Shown in pieces: positions 1-8,719 of a stretch of 34,902 bases of DNA. The translations under genes and the position numbers were made by a program. Location of the stretch: positions 1 through 34,902 of the forward strand of contig JAGVLN010000031.1 in the NCBI GenBank assembly GCA_020049805.1. The letters are read 5' to 3'. Origin of the DNA: Rickettsiales bacterium (GTDB taxonomy: Bacteria; Pseudomonadota; Alphaproteobacteria; Rickettsiales; JABSSG01). The notes beneath the pieces are model-generated. The model saw nothing but the letters and a program-made list of their open reading frames with translations. It was not told where the DNA came from and did not search any database. Numbering within the stretch: the first letter of the stretch is position 1; every line of letters begins with the position of its first letter.

Positions 1-1
1 A

Positions 2-1027
2 GATAAGTTGGACGTAAAATTAATTATAGAGCAATTTGATCGTCAAACTATTAAATTTGTAACACAGCTAAAACTTGAAGAATATTTTCATATAATTTGT
101 ATACCTGCTAGCAAACCCAAAACTAAACCCAAAGCATGTACTTATGCATTACAATTTGCTAAGGGAGAATATGTTACAGTATATGATGTCGAAGACAAAC
201 CAGATCCCAATCAATTACAGGAAGTTTTGGCTGCATTTGAAAATCATGATGATAAATTAGTTTGTGTTCAAACTAGATTAAATTTTTATAATCAGCAAGA
301 AGGAATGTTACCTTTATTTTTTTCGATTGAATATTCTATGCTATTTGATTTTTTTCTTAAGAGTTTGGAAAAACTAGGTATACCAATTCCTTTAGGGGGT
401 AGTAGTAACCATTTCAAGTATAATAAATTACTGGAGCTCGGGGGCTGGGATCCATACAATGTTACAGAGGATGCTGATATTGGTTTTAGATTAGCTTTAC
501 ATGGATATAAAACAAAAGTTATTTCTTCACTAACTTTAGAAGAAGCTCCTATAAATTTAAAAGAATGGATCAACCAGCGCTCTAGGTGGATTAAGGGTCA
601 TTTACAAACTGTTTTAGTCCATAGTAGAAATTTTAAATTAGCGAGACAAACAATAGGGATAAGTAAAGTTTTAGGATTTTATTATTTTATGGTTTTGCCA
701 ATTATGTCTTATATGTTGCAATTTATAGTCTTTATTACTGGAAACGCCTATATATTTACAGGTGTTTTCAATAATTATCATAATAAAATTATTTTATTTT
801 CTTGTTGGAATATTGGCTTATGGTTATTGATATCTTATACTTCTGTTTTAATAATAAAATGCACAAATAATGAGTTAAGGTTAGGATGGAAAGTGGCTTT
901 ATATCCATTTTATTACTTATTACACCCCGTAGCAGCTCTGAAAGCAGTTTGGCAATTATTAAACAACCCTTATTATTGGTATAAAACTAACCATGACTAT
1001 CATAAACGGAAAAAAATAATTATTTAA
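2..1027 (+). CDS. Family 2 glycosyltransferase, processive membrane type (5' end cut off by window)
   Basis: The reading frame is open to the window's left edge, so the TTG at 8 is not a real start and the N-terminal part is missing. The visible part carries the GT2 signatures: a D-x-x-D metal/sugar-binding segment in VYDVEDKPDP (about residue 60), the acidic TEDADIG motif (about 154-160) and QRSRW, the Q-x-x-R-W motif of processive synthases (about 193-197). Three to four hydrophobic segments follow from about residue 220 to 320, giving the cellulose-synthase-like arrangement of a cytosolic catalytic domain with C-terminal membrane helices. By family it should transfer sugars from a nucleotide donor to a growing surface polysaccharide at the inner membrane; the substrate cannot be told. 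The end is a basic tail (HKRKKIII). The gene is separated from ctpA by about 100 bases. Confidence 0.85.
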   Translation, partial: DKLDVKLIIEQFDRQTIKFVTQLKLEEYFHIICIPASKPKTKPKACTYALQFAKGEYVTVYDVEDKPDPNQLQEVLAAFENHDDKLVCVQTRLNFYNQQEGMLPLFFSIEYSMLFDFFLKSLEKLGIPIPLGGSSNHFKYNKLLELGGWDPYNVTEDADIGFRLALHGYKTKVISSLTLEEAPINLKEWINQRSRWIKGHLQTVLVHSRNFKLARQTIGISKVLGFYYFMVLPIMSYMLQFIVFITGNAYIFTGVFNNYHNKIILFSCWNIGLWLLISYTSVLIIKCTNNELRLGWKVALYPFYYLLHPVAALKAVWQLLNNPYYWYKTNHDYHKRKKIII

Positions 1028-1128
1028 GTGACAGTAATCTTAAAAAGCAGCGTTCAACTGAAAATTAAGTTTAATATTCCAATATTATCCATATATTATA
1101 ATCTCTGAGATAGCCAAAGGTATTTTTG

Positions 1129-2430
1129 ATGAATAATAGATTTATAGCATTCTTTCTCTTTTTTATAATTATGGCATGGCCTTCATGGTCAAAGCAGGAT
1201 ACTTGTAACATACCTCCTGTGCAAAAATTTTATGAAGCATATCAGATAATAAAAGATAATTATGTGACTTCTATTGATGATACTGATTTAGTTGATTCAG
1301 CAATTAGTGGTATGTTAGCTTCTTTAGACCCGCATTCTGGTTTTTTAAATAAGGAGATGTATGGTGAGCTTAACTCTTATTCTAAAGGTGAATTTGGTGG
1401 AATTGGAGTTGAGGTTGTACCTGATAATGGATTAATCAAGATAGTTGCTCCTTTAGATGACAGTCCTGCAGCTCAAGCTGGAATTCAGGCTGGGGATTAT
1501 ATTATAGGTATTAATGGAGAATCAATTTATGGTAGTGATGTAGCAAGTGAAATAGCAAAACTTAGGGGCGAACCAGGTAGTTTAATTAAGTTATCAATAT
1601 TACGTAATAATAATCCACCTCCTATAGAGATTGAAGTAAAAAGATCTATAATAAAAATTCTTTCAGTTAAAGCTCGAGTGATCAATAATGATATTGCCTA
1701 TATTAGGGTTAGTTCGTTTTCAGCTAATGTTGCTAAAAATATAATTAAAGATTTGAAAGAACTTACTAGTCAGCATAAAAATTTAAAAGGTATCATATTA
1801 GACTTAAGGAATAATCCAGGAGGTTTGTTACTTCCAGGTATTGAAGTAGCTGATATTTTCCTGAAAGATGGCGAGGTTGTCTATACGAAGGGAAGAAACG
1901 CTGATGATGACGTTCATTATGAAGTAACTAAGAATGGTTATAAAAATACTTCTTTACCAATGGTGGTATTAATTAATGAAGGATCTGCTTCAGCTTCAGA
2001 AATTGTAGCAGGCGCTTTGCAAGACCATAAAAGAGCAATAATAATGGGCGCCAGGTCTTTTGGTAAAGGTTCAGTACAGGAAATTATTCCATTAAAAGGA
2101 GGAGTAGCTATCGGTTTGACTACTGCACTGTATTATACACCTAATGGTAGATCTATTCAGGCTGAAGGGATTATTCCAGACATAATTGTTGAACAATCGG
2201 TAATTAAGGAAACTGAATATGGTGATAATAGCGCACGGGAAGAAAATCTAATTGGTCATATTAACAATAATGGCACTATAAAAAAAGATAGAAATAATTT
2301 AATGCTTGATAAGCTTAAAAATAAAGGGAATATTGTTAAAAAAGTTGAAGAAGATTATCAGCTAGAAAGAGCGATAGATCTAATTGAAGGTGTTAATATT
2401 TATAAAGATAGTAAAATTAATTATGAATAA
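1129..2430 (+). CDS. ctpA: Carboxy-terminal processing protease CtpA (S41A peptidase)
   Basis: Periplasmic C-terminal processing serine protease of 433 residues, about the usual length. An N-terminal hydrophobic stretch (residues 5-19) followed by a polar region is a likely signal sequence or anchor. A PDZ domain (about 80-165) binds the substrate C-terminus. The catalytic dyad is visible: Ser288 in GSASASEI and Lys313 in FGKGSVQ, 25 residues apart as in characterised CtpA enzymes, with Gln317 four residues after the lysine. I chose the ATG at 1129, eight bases after AAAGG, rather than the TTG just before it. The C-terminal 70 residues are charged and low in complexity. The stop overlaps the start of the next gene by 8 bases, so translation is probably coupled. 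Confidence 0.95.
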   Translation: MNNRFIAFFLFFIIMAWPSWSKQDTCNIPPVQKFYEAYQIIKDNYVTSIDDTDLVDSAISGMLASLDPHSGFLNKEMYGELNSYSKGEFGGIGVEVVPDNGLIKIVAPLDDSPAAQAGIQAGDYIIGINGESIYGSDVASEIAKLRGEPGSLIKLSILRNNNPPPIEIEVKRSIIKILSVKARVINNDIAYIRVSSFSANVAKNIIKDLKELTSQHKNLKGIILDLRNNPGGLLLPGIEVADIFLKDGEVVYTKGRNADDDVHYEVTKNGYKNTSLPMVVLINEGSASASEIVAGALQDHKRAIIMGARSFGKGSVQEIIPLKGGVAIGLTTALYYTPNGRSIQAEGIIPDIIVEQSVIKETEYGDNSAREENLIGHINNNGTIKKDRNNLMLDKLKNKGNIVKKVEEDYQLERAIDLIEGVNIYKDSKINYE

Positions 2431-3325
2431 AAAGGATCATTCTTATTTATTAGGGATTTTATCTTGTGCTTTGGCAGTATTGTGGGTGTATTTAATTTAC
2501 CTTGGGTTAAATATGCAAAAAGACTTGAATACTAATAAAATTATTAGTAATCAGAAATTAGTATTAGTCATTCCTGGAGCAAAGGCTCAGTATGATAAAG
2601 AGGATTCAGATACTAATGAGGTCATTAATCAAGATAAACCAGCTCCTTATACCTCAAATATAGCTCTATTGCTTGATCAAGTTGAATTCACATCAGAATT
2701 TACCAATGGTATTAAAACTTTGCCTAAAGAAATTACTATCGGTATATCTCCTTATAATGGAGCTTTGAAAGAGCTTGTTAAGGTCGTTAATGAAAATGGT
2801 AATGATATTTTTATGGAATTACCTTTTGTTACCCCAAATAGCGATACAGCGATAAAGGAATATGATTTAATATCGACTTTTAATACAGAAGAGATCCACC
2901 ATCGTCTAGGAAAGATGCTTAATAAAATGGAGCATTCTGTGGGCGTATATAATTTAGGAAATGAGGAATTTTTAAATTCAGTGAATGCGGTTTCAACTAT
3001 TGTAGATCATTTACATAAAGCTAATTTATTCTTTTTATATGGTATAAATAATAAAACTACGGTTCTTGAATCAGACAATGAAAGCGTGTTTGCAGTTGAG
3101 GCTTGTGATATAGTTATTGAAAAGAACCAGCCTGTAACTGAAGTCACTAGAGAATTTCAGGAATTAGAAGAAACTGCCCAAAAAAATGGCAAAGCTATAG
3201 GGGTAATAAGATTTGATAATAATAATATTGAGATGTTACACAAATGGCTTAAAACCCTGGAAGATAAGAAAATTAAATTAGTATCAATTAAAGCTTTACC
3301 CAAGAAGATTAAAGTTTCAGGTTAG
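2423..3325 (+). CDS. Divergent polysaccharide deacetylase family protein
   Basis: A protein of 300 residues with one N-terminal transmembrane segment (about residues 8-28), then a periplasmic domain that resembles the divergent polysaccharide deacetylase family (Polysacc_deac_2), often found beside ctpA/envC-type genes. Recognisable family positions are IALLLD (usually IAIVIDD), LPKEITIGISPY, a FMELPF strand, and SVGVYNLGNEEF, where family members usually have a GVNNHMGS-like sequence. The second Asp of the first motif is Gln here, so catalytic activity is doubtful and a structural or envelope role is possible. The start is the ATG at 2423, overlapping ctpA in ATGAATAA; an in-frame TTG at 2384 would place about 13 extra residues inside ctpA and is less likely. 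The next gene begins 5 bases after this stop. Confidence 0.75.
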   Translation: MNKKDHSYLLGILSCALAVLWVYLIYLGLNMQKDLNTNKIISNQKLVLVIPGAKAQYDKEDSDTNEVINQDKPAPYTSNIALLLDQVEFTSEFTNGIKTLPKEITIGISPYNGALKELVKVVNENGNDIFMELPFVTPNSDTAIKEYDLISTFNTEEIHHRLGKMLNKMEHSVGVYNLGNEEFLNSVNAVSTIVDHLHKANLFFLYGINNKTTVLESDNESVFAVEACDIVIEKNQPVTEVTREFQELEETAQKNGKAIGVIRFDNNNIEMLHKWLKTLEDKKIKLVSIKALPKKIKVSG

Positions 3326-3329
3326 ATTG

Positions 3330-3842
3330 ATGCAGAATAGTAAAGCTAATTATCCTTCTAATACTCTCTTACCCTATCGTCGAGGTGTAGGAATATTTAT
3401 ACTAAATCATGAGAAAAAAGTTTTCGTTGGTAAGCGTCTTGATAGTAAAACCAATGCTTGGCAAATGCCTCAAGGTGGTATAGATGGTGAAGAAACTATT
3501 ATTGAAGCTGTTAAGCGTGAAACTTATGAAGAGACTGGGATTAAAAGCATACAAGTGCTAGCAGAGAGTGAGTATTGGTATTATTATGATTTGCCAGAGT
3601 CATTAATACCAAAATTTTGGAATGGCTTATATCGAGGGCAGAAGCAGAAATGGGTACTTTTAAAATTTGCGGGTCAAGACGATGAGATTAATATTGCTCA
3701 ACCTTCAGCAGAATTTTTAAAATGGAAATGGATAGAAATAGATGCTTTACCTGCTATTGTTGTGCCATTTAAAAGGCAGTTATATCACTCTGTAATAGAA
3801 GAATTTCGTCCTATTATTAATAAAGTATATAATGAAAAATAG
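3330..3842 (+). CDS. rppH: RNA pyrophosphohydrolase RppH (Nudix)
   Basis: A 170-residue Nudix hydrolase that, by family, removes pyrophosphate from the triphosphorylated 5' end of mRNA and so starts decay. The complete Nudix box spans residues 49-71 (G-x5-E-x7-RETYEETGI). The N-terminal LPYRRGVGIFILN and the WQMPQGG strand before the box are typical of RppH/YgdP and alphaproteobacterial IalA; in Bartonella this family was described as invasion-associated. I take the ATG at 3330 over the TTG at 3327. The stop overlaps the start of the DciA-like gene by 11 bases. Confidence 0.93.
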   Translation: MQNSKANYPSNTLLPYRRGVGIFILNHEKKVFVGKRLDSKTNAWQMPQGGIDGEETIIEAVKRETYEETGIKSIQVLAESEYWYYYDLPESLIPKFWNGLYRGQKQKWVLLKFAGQDDEINIAQPSAEFLKWKWIEIDALPAIVVPFKRQLYHSVIEEFRPIINKVYNEK

Positions 3843-4299
3843 TATAAAAGGGTTTTTAGGGCTTTCTGCTTATATAGATAAATGTTTGCAAGATATTTAT
3901 AAGGAAAAAGGCCTTGCTTTAAAAAAAATTATCTATGATTGGGCTAAAATTGTTGGTAATGATTTAGCTAATTATACAATTCCTTATAAGATTAGCTTAA
4001 CTAGGAAAAATAATATTTCAGAGAGGGTGCTGCATATTTTGGTAGCTAATAGTAGCTTTTCTTCTGAATTATATTATATGTTAGATATGATCTTAGAAAA
4101 GATAGCTTTTTATGTAGGAGCTGGGTATATTACCCAACTTAAATTAGATTTAAAACCTTCATTTAGCTTGGTTCACCGCTCTGAAGAAATAGTAATGACA
4201 GGAAAATTACCAGATATAAAAATTGAAGGAATCGAAGATTCAGATCTAGAAAACTCCCTTGGTAAACTTGGTCAAGCTATTCACACGAAACAAAAATAA
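3832..4299 (+). CDS. dciA: DciA-like (DUF721) replicative helicase-associated protein
   Basis: A 155-residue protein. The N-terminal half resembles the DUF721 family: a helical start, then the IIYDWAKIVGNDLANYTIPYKI region (about residues 33-56; family form W..iVG..la..t.P..l), and later LHILVANSSFSSEL before a KH-like fold. DciA is the ancestral partner that helps load the replicative helicase DnaB in bacteria without DnaC/DnaI. It overlaps rppH by 11 bases, and the origin-proximal gidA-parAB cluster follows, which suits a replication role. The C-terminal 40 residues are acidic and poorly conserved. Family assignment is fairly safe; function is inferred from the family. Confidence 0.75.
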   Translation: MKNSIKGFLGLSAYIDKCLQDIYKEKGLALKKIIYDWAKIVGNDLANYTIPYKISLTRKNNISERVLHILVANSSFSSELYYMLDMILEKIAFYVGAGYITQLKLDLKPSFSLVHRSEEIVMTGKLPDIKIEGIEDSDLENSLGKLGQAIHTKQK

Positions 4300-4372
4300 A
4301 TTTTACATTTCAGTTGAATTACTATAAAAATAAACCTTTTATTACAAATACATATACTAATATCTTATTCTT

Positions 4373-6220
4373 ATGAGTAAATTTGACGTTATAGTGATTG
4401 GAGGGGGACACGCTGGCTGTGAAGCGGCTGCGGCTTCTGCTAGAATGGGTGCTGCTACGGCTCTGATTACTTTGAAATTTACAAATTTGGGAGAAATGTC
4501 CTGTAATCCAGCCATTGGTGGGATAGGTAAAGGTACCATAGTTAAAGAAATCGATGCATTAGATGGTATAATGGGTAAAGCTATCGATATGGCAGGGATT
4601 CATTATAAAATGCTTAATGCTAGCAAGGGCCCAGCTGTTTGGGGGCCTAGGGCTCAAGCGGATAGAGATTTGTATAAAAAATCTATTCAAGATATCCTGA
4701 CTAATCAAGAAAATTTAACTATCATTGAAGCATCTGTAGAAGACTTAATTATTGATGGTAACAAAGTTATTGGGGTAATAACAGCCAATAACCAAAGAAT
4801 ATTAGCTGGTAAGGTAATATTAACTACAGGAACATTTCTAAATGGTTTAATCCATCTTGGAGAGAAGCAAATTAAAGCAGGGCGAGTAAATGAAGAACCA
4901 TCTATCGGCTTATCTAACAGCCTGAATTCTTTGGGTTTTCGTTTAGGAAGGTTGAAAACTGGTACTCCGCCTAGGATATTAGCGAGTTCAATTAATTACG
5001 ATATTTTAGAGCCTCAACCGGGCGATGCTGAACCAAGACCTTTTTCACATATGAATGAACGAGTTACAGTTCCACAAATTTGTTGTTATATTACTAAAAC
5101 TACTGAGAAAACTCATCAGATTATCAAAGATAATGTGCACCGCTCTCCTATGTATTCTGGTCAAATTAAATCATCTGGCCCAAGATATTGTCCATCTATT
5201 GAAGATAAAATTATGCGGTTTGCGGATAAATTAAGTCATCAAATTTTTCTTGAACCAGAAGGTTTAAATTCAGAATTAGTTTACCCGAATGGCATTTCAA
5301 CTTCTTTACCTGAAGAAGTACAGGCTCAGATAATCAAGTCCATACCTGGCCTTGAACAAGCTGTGATTGTACGACCTGGTTACGCAATAGAATATGATTA
5401 TGTTGATCCTAGAGAGCTAACTCATAGTTTACAAACCAAACGAATATCTGGGCTTTATTTAGCGGGGCAAATAAATGGCACTACAGGTTATGAAGAAGCT
5501 GCAGGCCAAGGTATTATTGCTGGTATAAATGCAGCTTTGTCTTTAAAGTCTAGTAATGAATTTATATTAGACCGTTCTGATGCTTATATTGGAGTAATGA
5601 TTGATGATTTGGTTTTAAACGGTACTCAGGAACCATACCGTATGTTTACTTCTAGATCTGAGTATCGTTTGTCAATAAGAGCGGATAATGCTGATATTAG
5701 ATTAACTACGCGTGGTTATCAAATAGGATGTGTATCGGTTTCTCGCTATGAAAAAATTCAAGAAAAAATAACAGAAATAGCGCAAGTTAAAGAGTTTTTA
5801 TTAGCTAGTAAATTCACTCCTAGTCATTTAAAGCAATTAGGAATTAATTTAACTCAAGATGGAGTGAGAAGGTCTGTGTATGAGTTAATGAGCTATCCAA
5901 ATATTGATATCCCTATATTAACCAAAATTGTGCCTGAAATGAATAATTTTAAACAACAGATAGTAGAGCAGGTTTTGATAGAAGCTAAATACTCAACTTA
6001 TTTACAAAAGCAAGAAGCAGATATTAAATTATTTAAACGTGAGGAAAGTATAGCAATTCCTAAGGATTTTGATTTTTCTCAAATCAGTAGCCTGTCTATT
6101 GAAGTAAGAGAAAAATTAAATAAAATTAAGCCTGCTAATATAGGAGAGGCTTCTAGGATTCCAGGTATGACTCCAGCAGCAATAACAACGATTTTAATTT
6201 ACTTACGCAGCAAAAACTAG
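4373..6220 (+). CDS. mnmG: tRNA uridine-5-carboxymethylaminomethyl modification enzyme MnmG (GidA)
   Basis: A 615-residue FAD-dependent enzyme that with MnmE makes the cmnm5 modification on the wobble uridine of several tRNAs. The N-terminal FAD-binding motif is [12 protein letters not shown] (residues 8-19). The two cysteines linked to catalysis in E. coli MnmG (C47 and C277) correspond to C44 in MSCNPAIGG and C273 in [24 protein letters not shown], and [16 protein letters not shown] near residue 365 are family hallmarks. The C-terminal helical domain ends in the [13 protein letters not shown] segment that contacts MnmE and tRNA. It is first in the mnmG-rsmG-parA-parB order typical of origin-proximal chromosome segments. 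Confidence 0.98.
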   Translation: MSKFDVIVIGGGHAGCEAAAASARMGAATALITLKFTNLGEMSCNPAIGGIGKGTIVKEIDALDGIMGKAIDMAGIHYKMLNASKGPAVWGPRAQADRDLYKKSIQDILTNQENLTIIEASVEDLIIDGNKVIGVITANNQRILAGKVILTTGTFLNGLIHLGEKQIKAGRVNEEPSIGLSNSLNSLGFRLGRLKTGTPPRILASSINYDILEPQPGDAEPRPFSHMNERVTVPQICCYITKTTEKTHQIIKDNVHRSPMYSGQIKSSGPRYCPSIEDKIMRFADKLSHQIFLEPEGLNSELVYPNGISTSLPEEVQAQIIKSIPGLEQAVIVRPGYAIEYDYVDPRELTHSLQTKRISGLYLAGQINGTTGYEEAAGQGIIAGINAALSLKSSNEFILDRSDAYIGVMIDDLVLNGTQEPYRMFTSRSEYRLSIRADNADIRLTTRGYQIGCVSVSRYEKIQEKITEIAQVKEFLLASKFTPSHLKQLGINLTQDGVRRSVYELMSYPNIDIPILTKIVPEMNNFKQQIVEQVLIEAKYSTYLQKQEADIKLFKREESIAIPKDFDFSQISSLSIEVREKLNKIKPANIGEASRIPGMTPAAITTILIYLRSKN

Positions 6221-6240
6221 TTAAATCAGATAATAGCAAA

Positions 6241-6256
6241 TGTTTCACGTGAAACA
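6241..6256. promoter_or_regulatory. parS: parS centromere site 1
   Basis: The perfect 16-bp palindrome TGTTTCACGTGAAACA matches the canonical bacterial parS sequence bound by ParB. It lies between the mnmG stop and the rsmG start, about 1.5 kb before parB. An identical copy follows 104 bases later. Confidence 0.93.
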
Positions 6257-6288
6257 TTTTTTATTATAATTTAATCATAAAAATAATA

Positions 6289-6915
6289 ATGTTAGATTTT
6301 GCAGACTATAATAATGTCAAAAATTTATTGTTAAGTGAACAAAATGTTTCACGTGAAACATTTTTGCGATTGGAACAATATGTAAATCTATTATTAAAAT
6401 GGAATGAAAGCATAAATTTAGTTAGCCCAAATACCATTGGACATCTTTGGTCTAGGCATATTTTAGATTCAGCACAGTTATTAAAATATGTTGATTTAGA
6501 AAAAATAATTGTTGATGTTGGAAGCGGAGGAGGTCTTCCAGGGCTGGTTTTGGCCATCTTGGGCGCTAAAAATATGCATTTAGTTGATAAAGATACAAGA
6601 AAATGTGTTTTCCTACAACAAGCAATAAAATATAGCCAGAATTTAGTGAAAGTGCATAATTGTTTGTTTGATGATATAAATATTGCTAATATTGATATTA
6701 TTATTGCTCGTGCATTTAGTAATATTGCTAAATTATTGGCCATAATAAATAAGAAGATCAATAAAAATACTGAATTATTATTATTGAAAGGGCAAAAATG
6801 GCAAGAGGAAATAAAAACGGCAATGATAGAGTGGGATTTCGAATATAGTTATTACCCAAGTATTACAGATAATTACGGAGTAATAATTCGTTTAACTAAT
6901 ATTAGTCAAAAATAA
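6289..6915 (+). CDS. rsmG: 16S rRNA (guanine527-N7)-methyltransferase RsmG (GidB)
   Basis: A 208-residue SAM-dependent methyltransferase for G527 of 16S rRNA. The SAM-binding motif is VDVGSGGGLPGLVLAI (about residues 80-95), preceded by WNESINLVSPN and SRHILDSAQL, both family signatures. Later LLLLKGQKW matches the conserved lysine-containing strand. A second parS site is embedded in codons 19-24, read as NVSRET, so the protein sequence is constrained by ParB binding. Its stop is 4 bases before parA. Confidence 0.96.
   Translation: MLDFADYNNVKNLLLSEQNVSRETFLRLEQYVNLLLKWNESINLVSPNTIGHLWSRHILDSAQLLKYVDLEKIIVDVGSGGGLPGLVLAILGAKNMHLVDKDTRKCVFLQQAIKYSQNLVKVHNCLFDDINIANIDIIIARAFSNIAKLLAIINKKINKNTELLLLKGQKWQEEIKTAMIEWDFEYSYYPSITDNYGVIIRLTNISQK
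6345..6360. promoter_or_regulatory. parS: parS centromere site 2, inside rsmG
   Basis: A second perfect copy of TGTTTCACGTGAAACA, in the coding sequence of rsmG. Together with site 1 it gives ParB two nucleation points within 120 bp. Confidence 0.93.
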
Positions 6916-6919
6916 GCGT

Positions 6920-7717
6920 ATGTCAAAAATAATATCATTTGTAAATCAGAAAGGTGGAGTTGGTAAAACTACCACAGCTAGTAATTTGGCGACAGCCTTA
7001 GCTGCTACTAATCACAAAGTACTGTTAATTGATAACGATCCTCAAGGTAATGCCAGTACTGGTTTTGGCATTAAGGAAGAAATTAGAGAAAATAATCTTT
7101 ATCATGTCCTAATAGGAAAAGAAAACATAGAAAATTGTATAATTAAAACAGAACTTAAATGCCTTGATATTGTGACTTCTAATGTTGATTTAGCAGCAGC
7201 AGAGGTTGAATTAATTAATCTAGAAAAACCGCAATTTATCTTAAAGCAGCATATAAAAAATTTGTCAGATAAATATGATTATATCTTGATTGATTGTCCT
7301 CCTTCTCTAGGACTGCTTACTATTAATGCATTAACCGCCTCTTCTTCCTTAATCATTCCTTTACAATGTGAATTTTTTGCATTAGAGGGGTTAAAACATT
7401 TACTAGAAACATTTAAGTTGATCAAAAATACTTTAAATCCCCTCCTTAGAATTAGCGGTATAGTTTTGACAATGCATGATAAAAGAAATAGATTGACCGA
7501 GCAAGTAGAAGAGGATGTTAGAAGTTGTTTAGGAGACTTAGTATATAAAACCATTATTCCGCGTAATGTTAGAGTCTCAGAAGCTCCATCCTATGGTAAG
7601 CCAGTTCTAATATACGATACCCATTGCAGTGGCTCTAATGCTTATATTGATTTGGCAAGAGAATTTTTAACACAAGAGACATTAATAAGTAATAACATTA
7701 AAGAGGAAGTGAGCTAA
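6920..7717 (+). CDS. parA: Chromosome partitioning ATPase ParA (Soj)
   Basis: A 265-residue ParA/MinD-family ATPase that moves ParB-parS complexes over the nucleoid. The deviant Walker A motif KGGVGKTT is at residues 11-18, with the signature Lys11; Walker A' is VLLIDNDPQGNAS and Walker B is YILIDCPPSLG. IIPRNVRVSEAPSYGKP near the C-terminus is typical of chromosomal Soj/ParA. Length and the absence of an N-terminal HTH domain mark it as the chromosomal type rather than the plasmid P1 type. It is 4 bases after rsmG and 1 base before parB. Confidence 0.97.
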   Translation: MSKIISFVNQKGGVGKTTTASNLATALAATNHKVLLIDNDPQGNASTGFGIKEEIRENNLYHVLIGKENIENCIIKTELKCLDIVTSNVDLAAAEVELINLEKPQFILKQHIKNLSDKYDYILIDCPPSLGLLTINALTASSSLIIPLQCEFFALEGLKHLLETFKLIKNTLNPLLRISGIVLTMHDKRNRLTEQVEEDVRSCLGDLVYKTIIPRNVRVSEAPSYGKPVLIYDTHCSGSNAYIDLAREFLTQETLISNNIKEEVS

Positions 7718-7718
7718 G

Positions 7719-8594
7719 ATGGCGCCTGCAAAAATTCGTAGTTTAGGTCGTGGTTTATCAGCATTAATAGGAGATAATTACTCTAAAGAACCTTCTAATA
7801 GCAATGAAGATAAGGTTGTGTTATTAGACCTTGAACAAATAACTACCAATATTCATCAACCACGCAAAAATTTTTCATCAGAAGCTTTGGAAGAATTAGC
7901 TAATTCAATCAAAGAAAAAGGTGTAATTGTACCAATTTTAGTAAAAAAAGATAAAGATAATCAATATATAATTATAGCTGGTGAACGAAGATACAGGGCT
8001 TGTAAGCTTGCTGGAATCAAACAAATACCAGTTATAATTAAAGATATAGATGAAGTAACTACCAAAGAATATTCAATTATCGAGAATGTTCAAAGACAAG
8101 ATTTAACAGCGATTGAAGAGGCTTTTGCTTACAGGGATTTAATAAACGACTATAATTATACTCAGCAAGAAGTTGCCAAAACTATTGGTAAGAGCCGTAG
8201 TCATGTTGCTAATTTATTACGCTTATTATCTTTACCTGAAGAAGTTCAAGAATTAATAATGAATAAAAGCATTTCTATGGGGCATGCTCGTGCTTTAATA
8301 ACTGCTAAAGACCCTCTGAAAGCAGCTAAAGCAATATTATCAGATGGGTTAAATGTACGGCAAACTGAACAATTTGCAATTGGTAAAGTCAAAACTACAA
8401 AGCCCAAAACTTCTGCTAAAGTAACATCAGAAGATAAGGTTATGTTAGAGGAAGCCTTATCTGCACAGTTAGGAATGAAAGTCACTATTGATTTAAAAGA
8501 ACATGATAAAGGAATAGTGTCATTACATTATAATTCCTTTGAAGAATTGGATAGAATTTTACAATTATTGCCTAGTAAAGAAAAAAAGCAATAA
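7719..8594 (+). CDS. parB: Chromosome partitioning protein ParB (Spo0J), CTPase
   Basis: A 291-residue ParB. The N-terminus (RSLGRGLSALIG) contains the short basic segment that contacts ParA. The CTP-binding ParB/Srx domain shows NIHQPRKNF, the GERRYRA box from about residue 88 and ENVQRQDLTAIEEA. A helix-turn-helix (QQEVAKTIGKSRSHVANLLRLL) reads parS, and a C-terminal dimerisation domain ends with LDRILQLL. The ATG at 7719 follows AGAGGAAG, and the gap to parA is a single base. Cognate sites lie at 6241 and 6345. Confidence 0.97.
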   Translation: MAPAKIRSLGRGLSALIGDNYSKEPSNSNEDKVVLLDLEQITTNIHQPRKNFSSEALEELANSIKEKGVIVPILVKKDKDNQYIIIAGERRYRACKLAGIKQIPVIIKDIDEVTTKEYSIIENVQRQDLTAIEEAFAYRDLINDYNYTQQEVAKTIGKSRSHVANLLRLLSLPEEVQELIMNKSISMGHARALITAKDPLKAAKAILSDGLNVRQTEQFAIGKVKTTKPKTSAKVTSEDKVMLEEALSAQLGMKVTIDLKEHDKGIVSLHYNSFEELDRILQLLPSKEKKQ

Positions 8595-8600
8595 ATAGTC

Positions 8601-8629
8601 TCGACATCTTAAGCTTTTTATTTTATAAA
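8601..8629 (+). promoter_or_regulatory. Probable sigma70-type promoter of tRNA-Phe
   Basis: TCGACA (8601-8606) and TATAAA (8624-8629) are separated by 17 bases, each one mismatch from consensus, and end about 11 bases before the tRNA's first base. Read by eye only. Confidence 0.5.
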
Positions 8630-8640
8630 ATATTCCTGTT

Positions 8641-8716
8641 GGCTGGATAGCTCAGTTGGTAGAGCAAAGGACTGAAAATCCTTGTGTCCCTGGTTCGATT
8701 CCTGGTCCAGCCACCA
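8641..8716 (+). tRNA. tRNA-Phe (GAA)
   Basis: A 76-base tRNA with the 3' CCA encoded. The acceptor stem GGCTGGA/TCCAGCC pairs in all seven positions. The D-arm has CTCAGTTGGTAGAG, the anticodon loop reads CTGAAAA with anticodon GAA, and the T-arm has GGTTCGATTCC. The minus-strand gene downstream ends only 3 bases away, so the two transcripts converge with no room between them. Confidence 0.97.
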
Positions 8717-8719
8717 TCC

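Noticed and set aside
1097-1102. TATAAT ahead of ctpA as a promoter
   Set aside because: The hexamer is perfect, but no convincing -35 lies at the right distance and the background is AT-rich, so it was not annotated.
2384-2422. Upstream TTG start for the polysaccharide deacetylase gene
   Set aside because: It lies deep in ctpA and adds residues before the membrane anchor; the ATG at 2423 fits the family and the coupled overlap.
6306-6761. Minus-strand open frame of 151 codons opposite rsmG
   Set aside because: Shadow of rsmG; no recognisable domain, low-complexity residues, and the region is fully explained by the methyltransferase.
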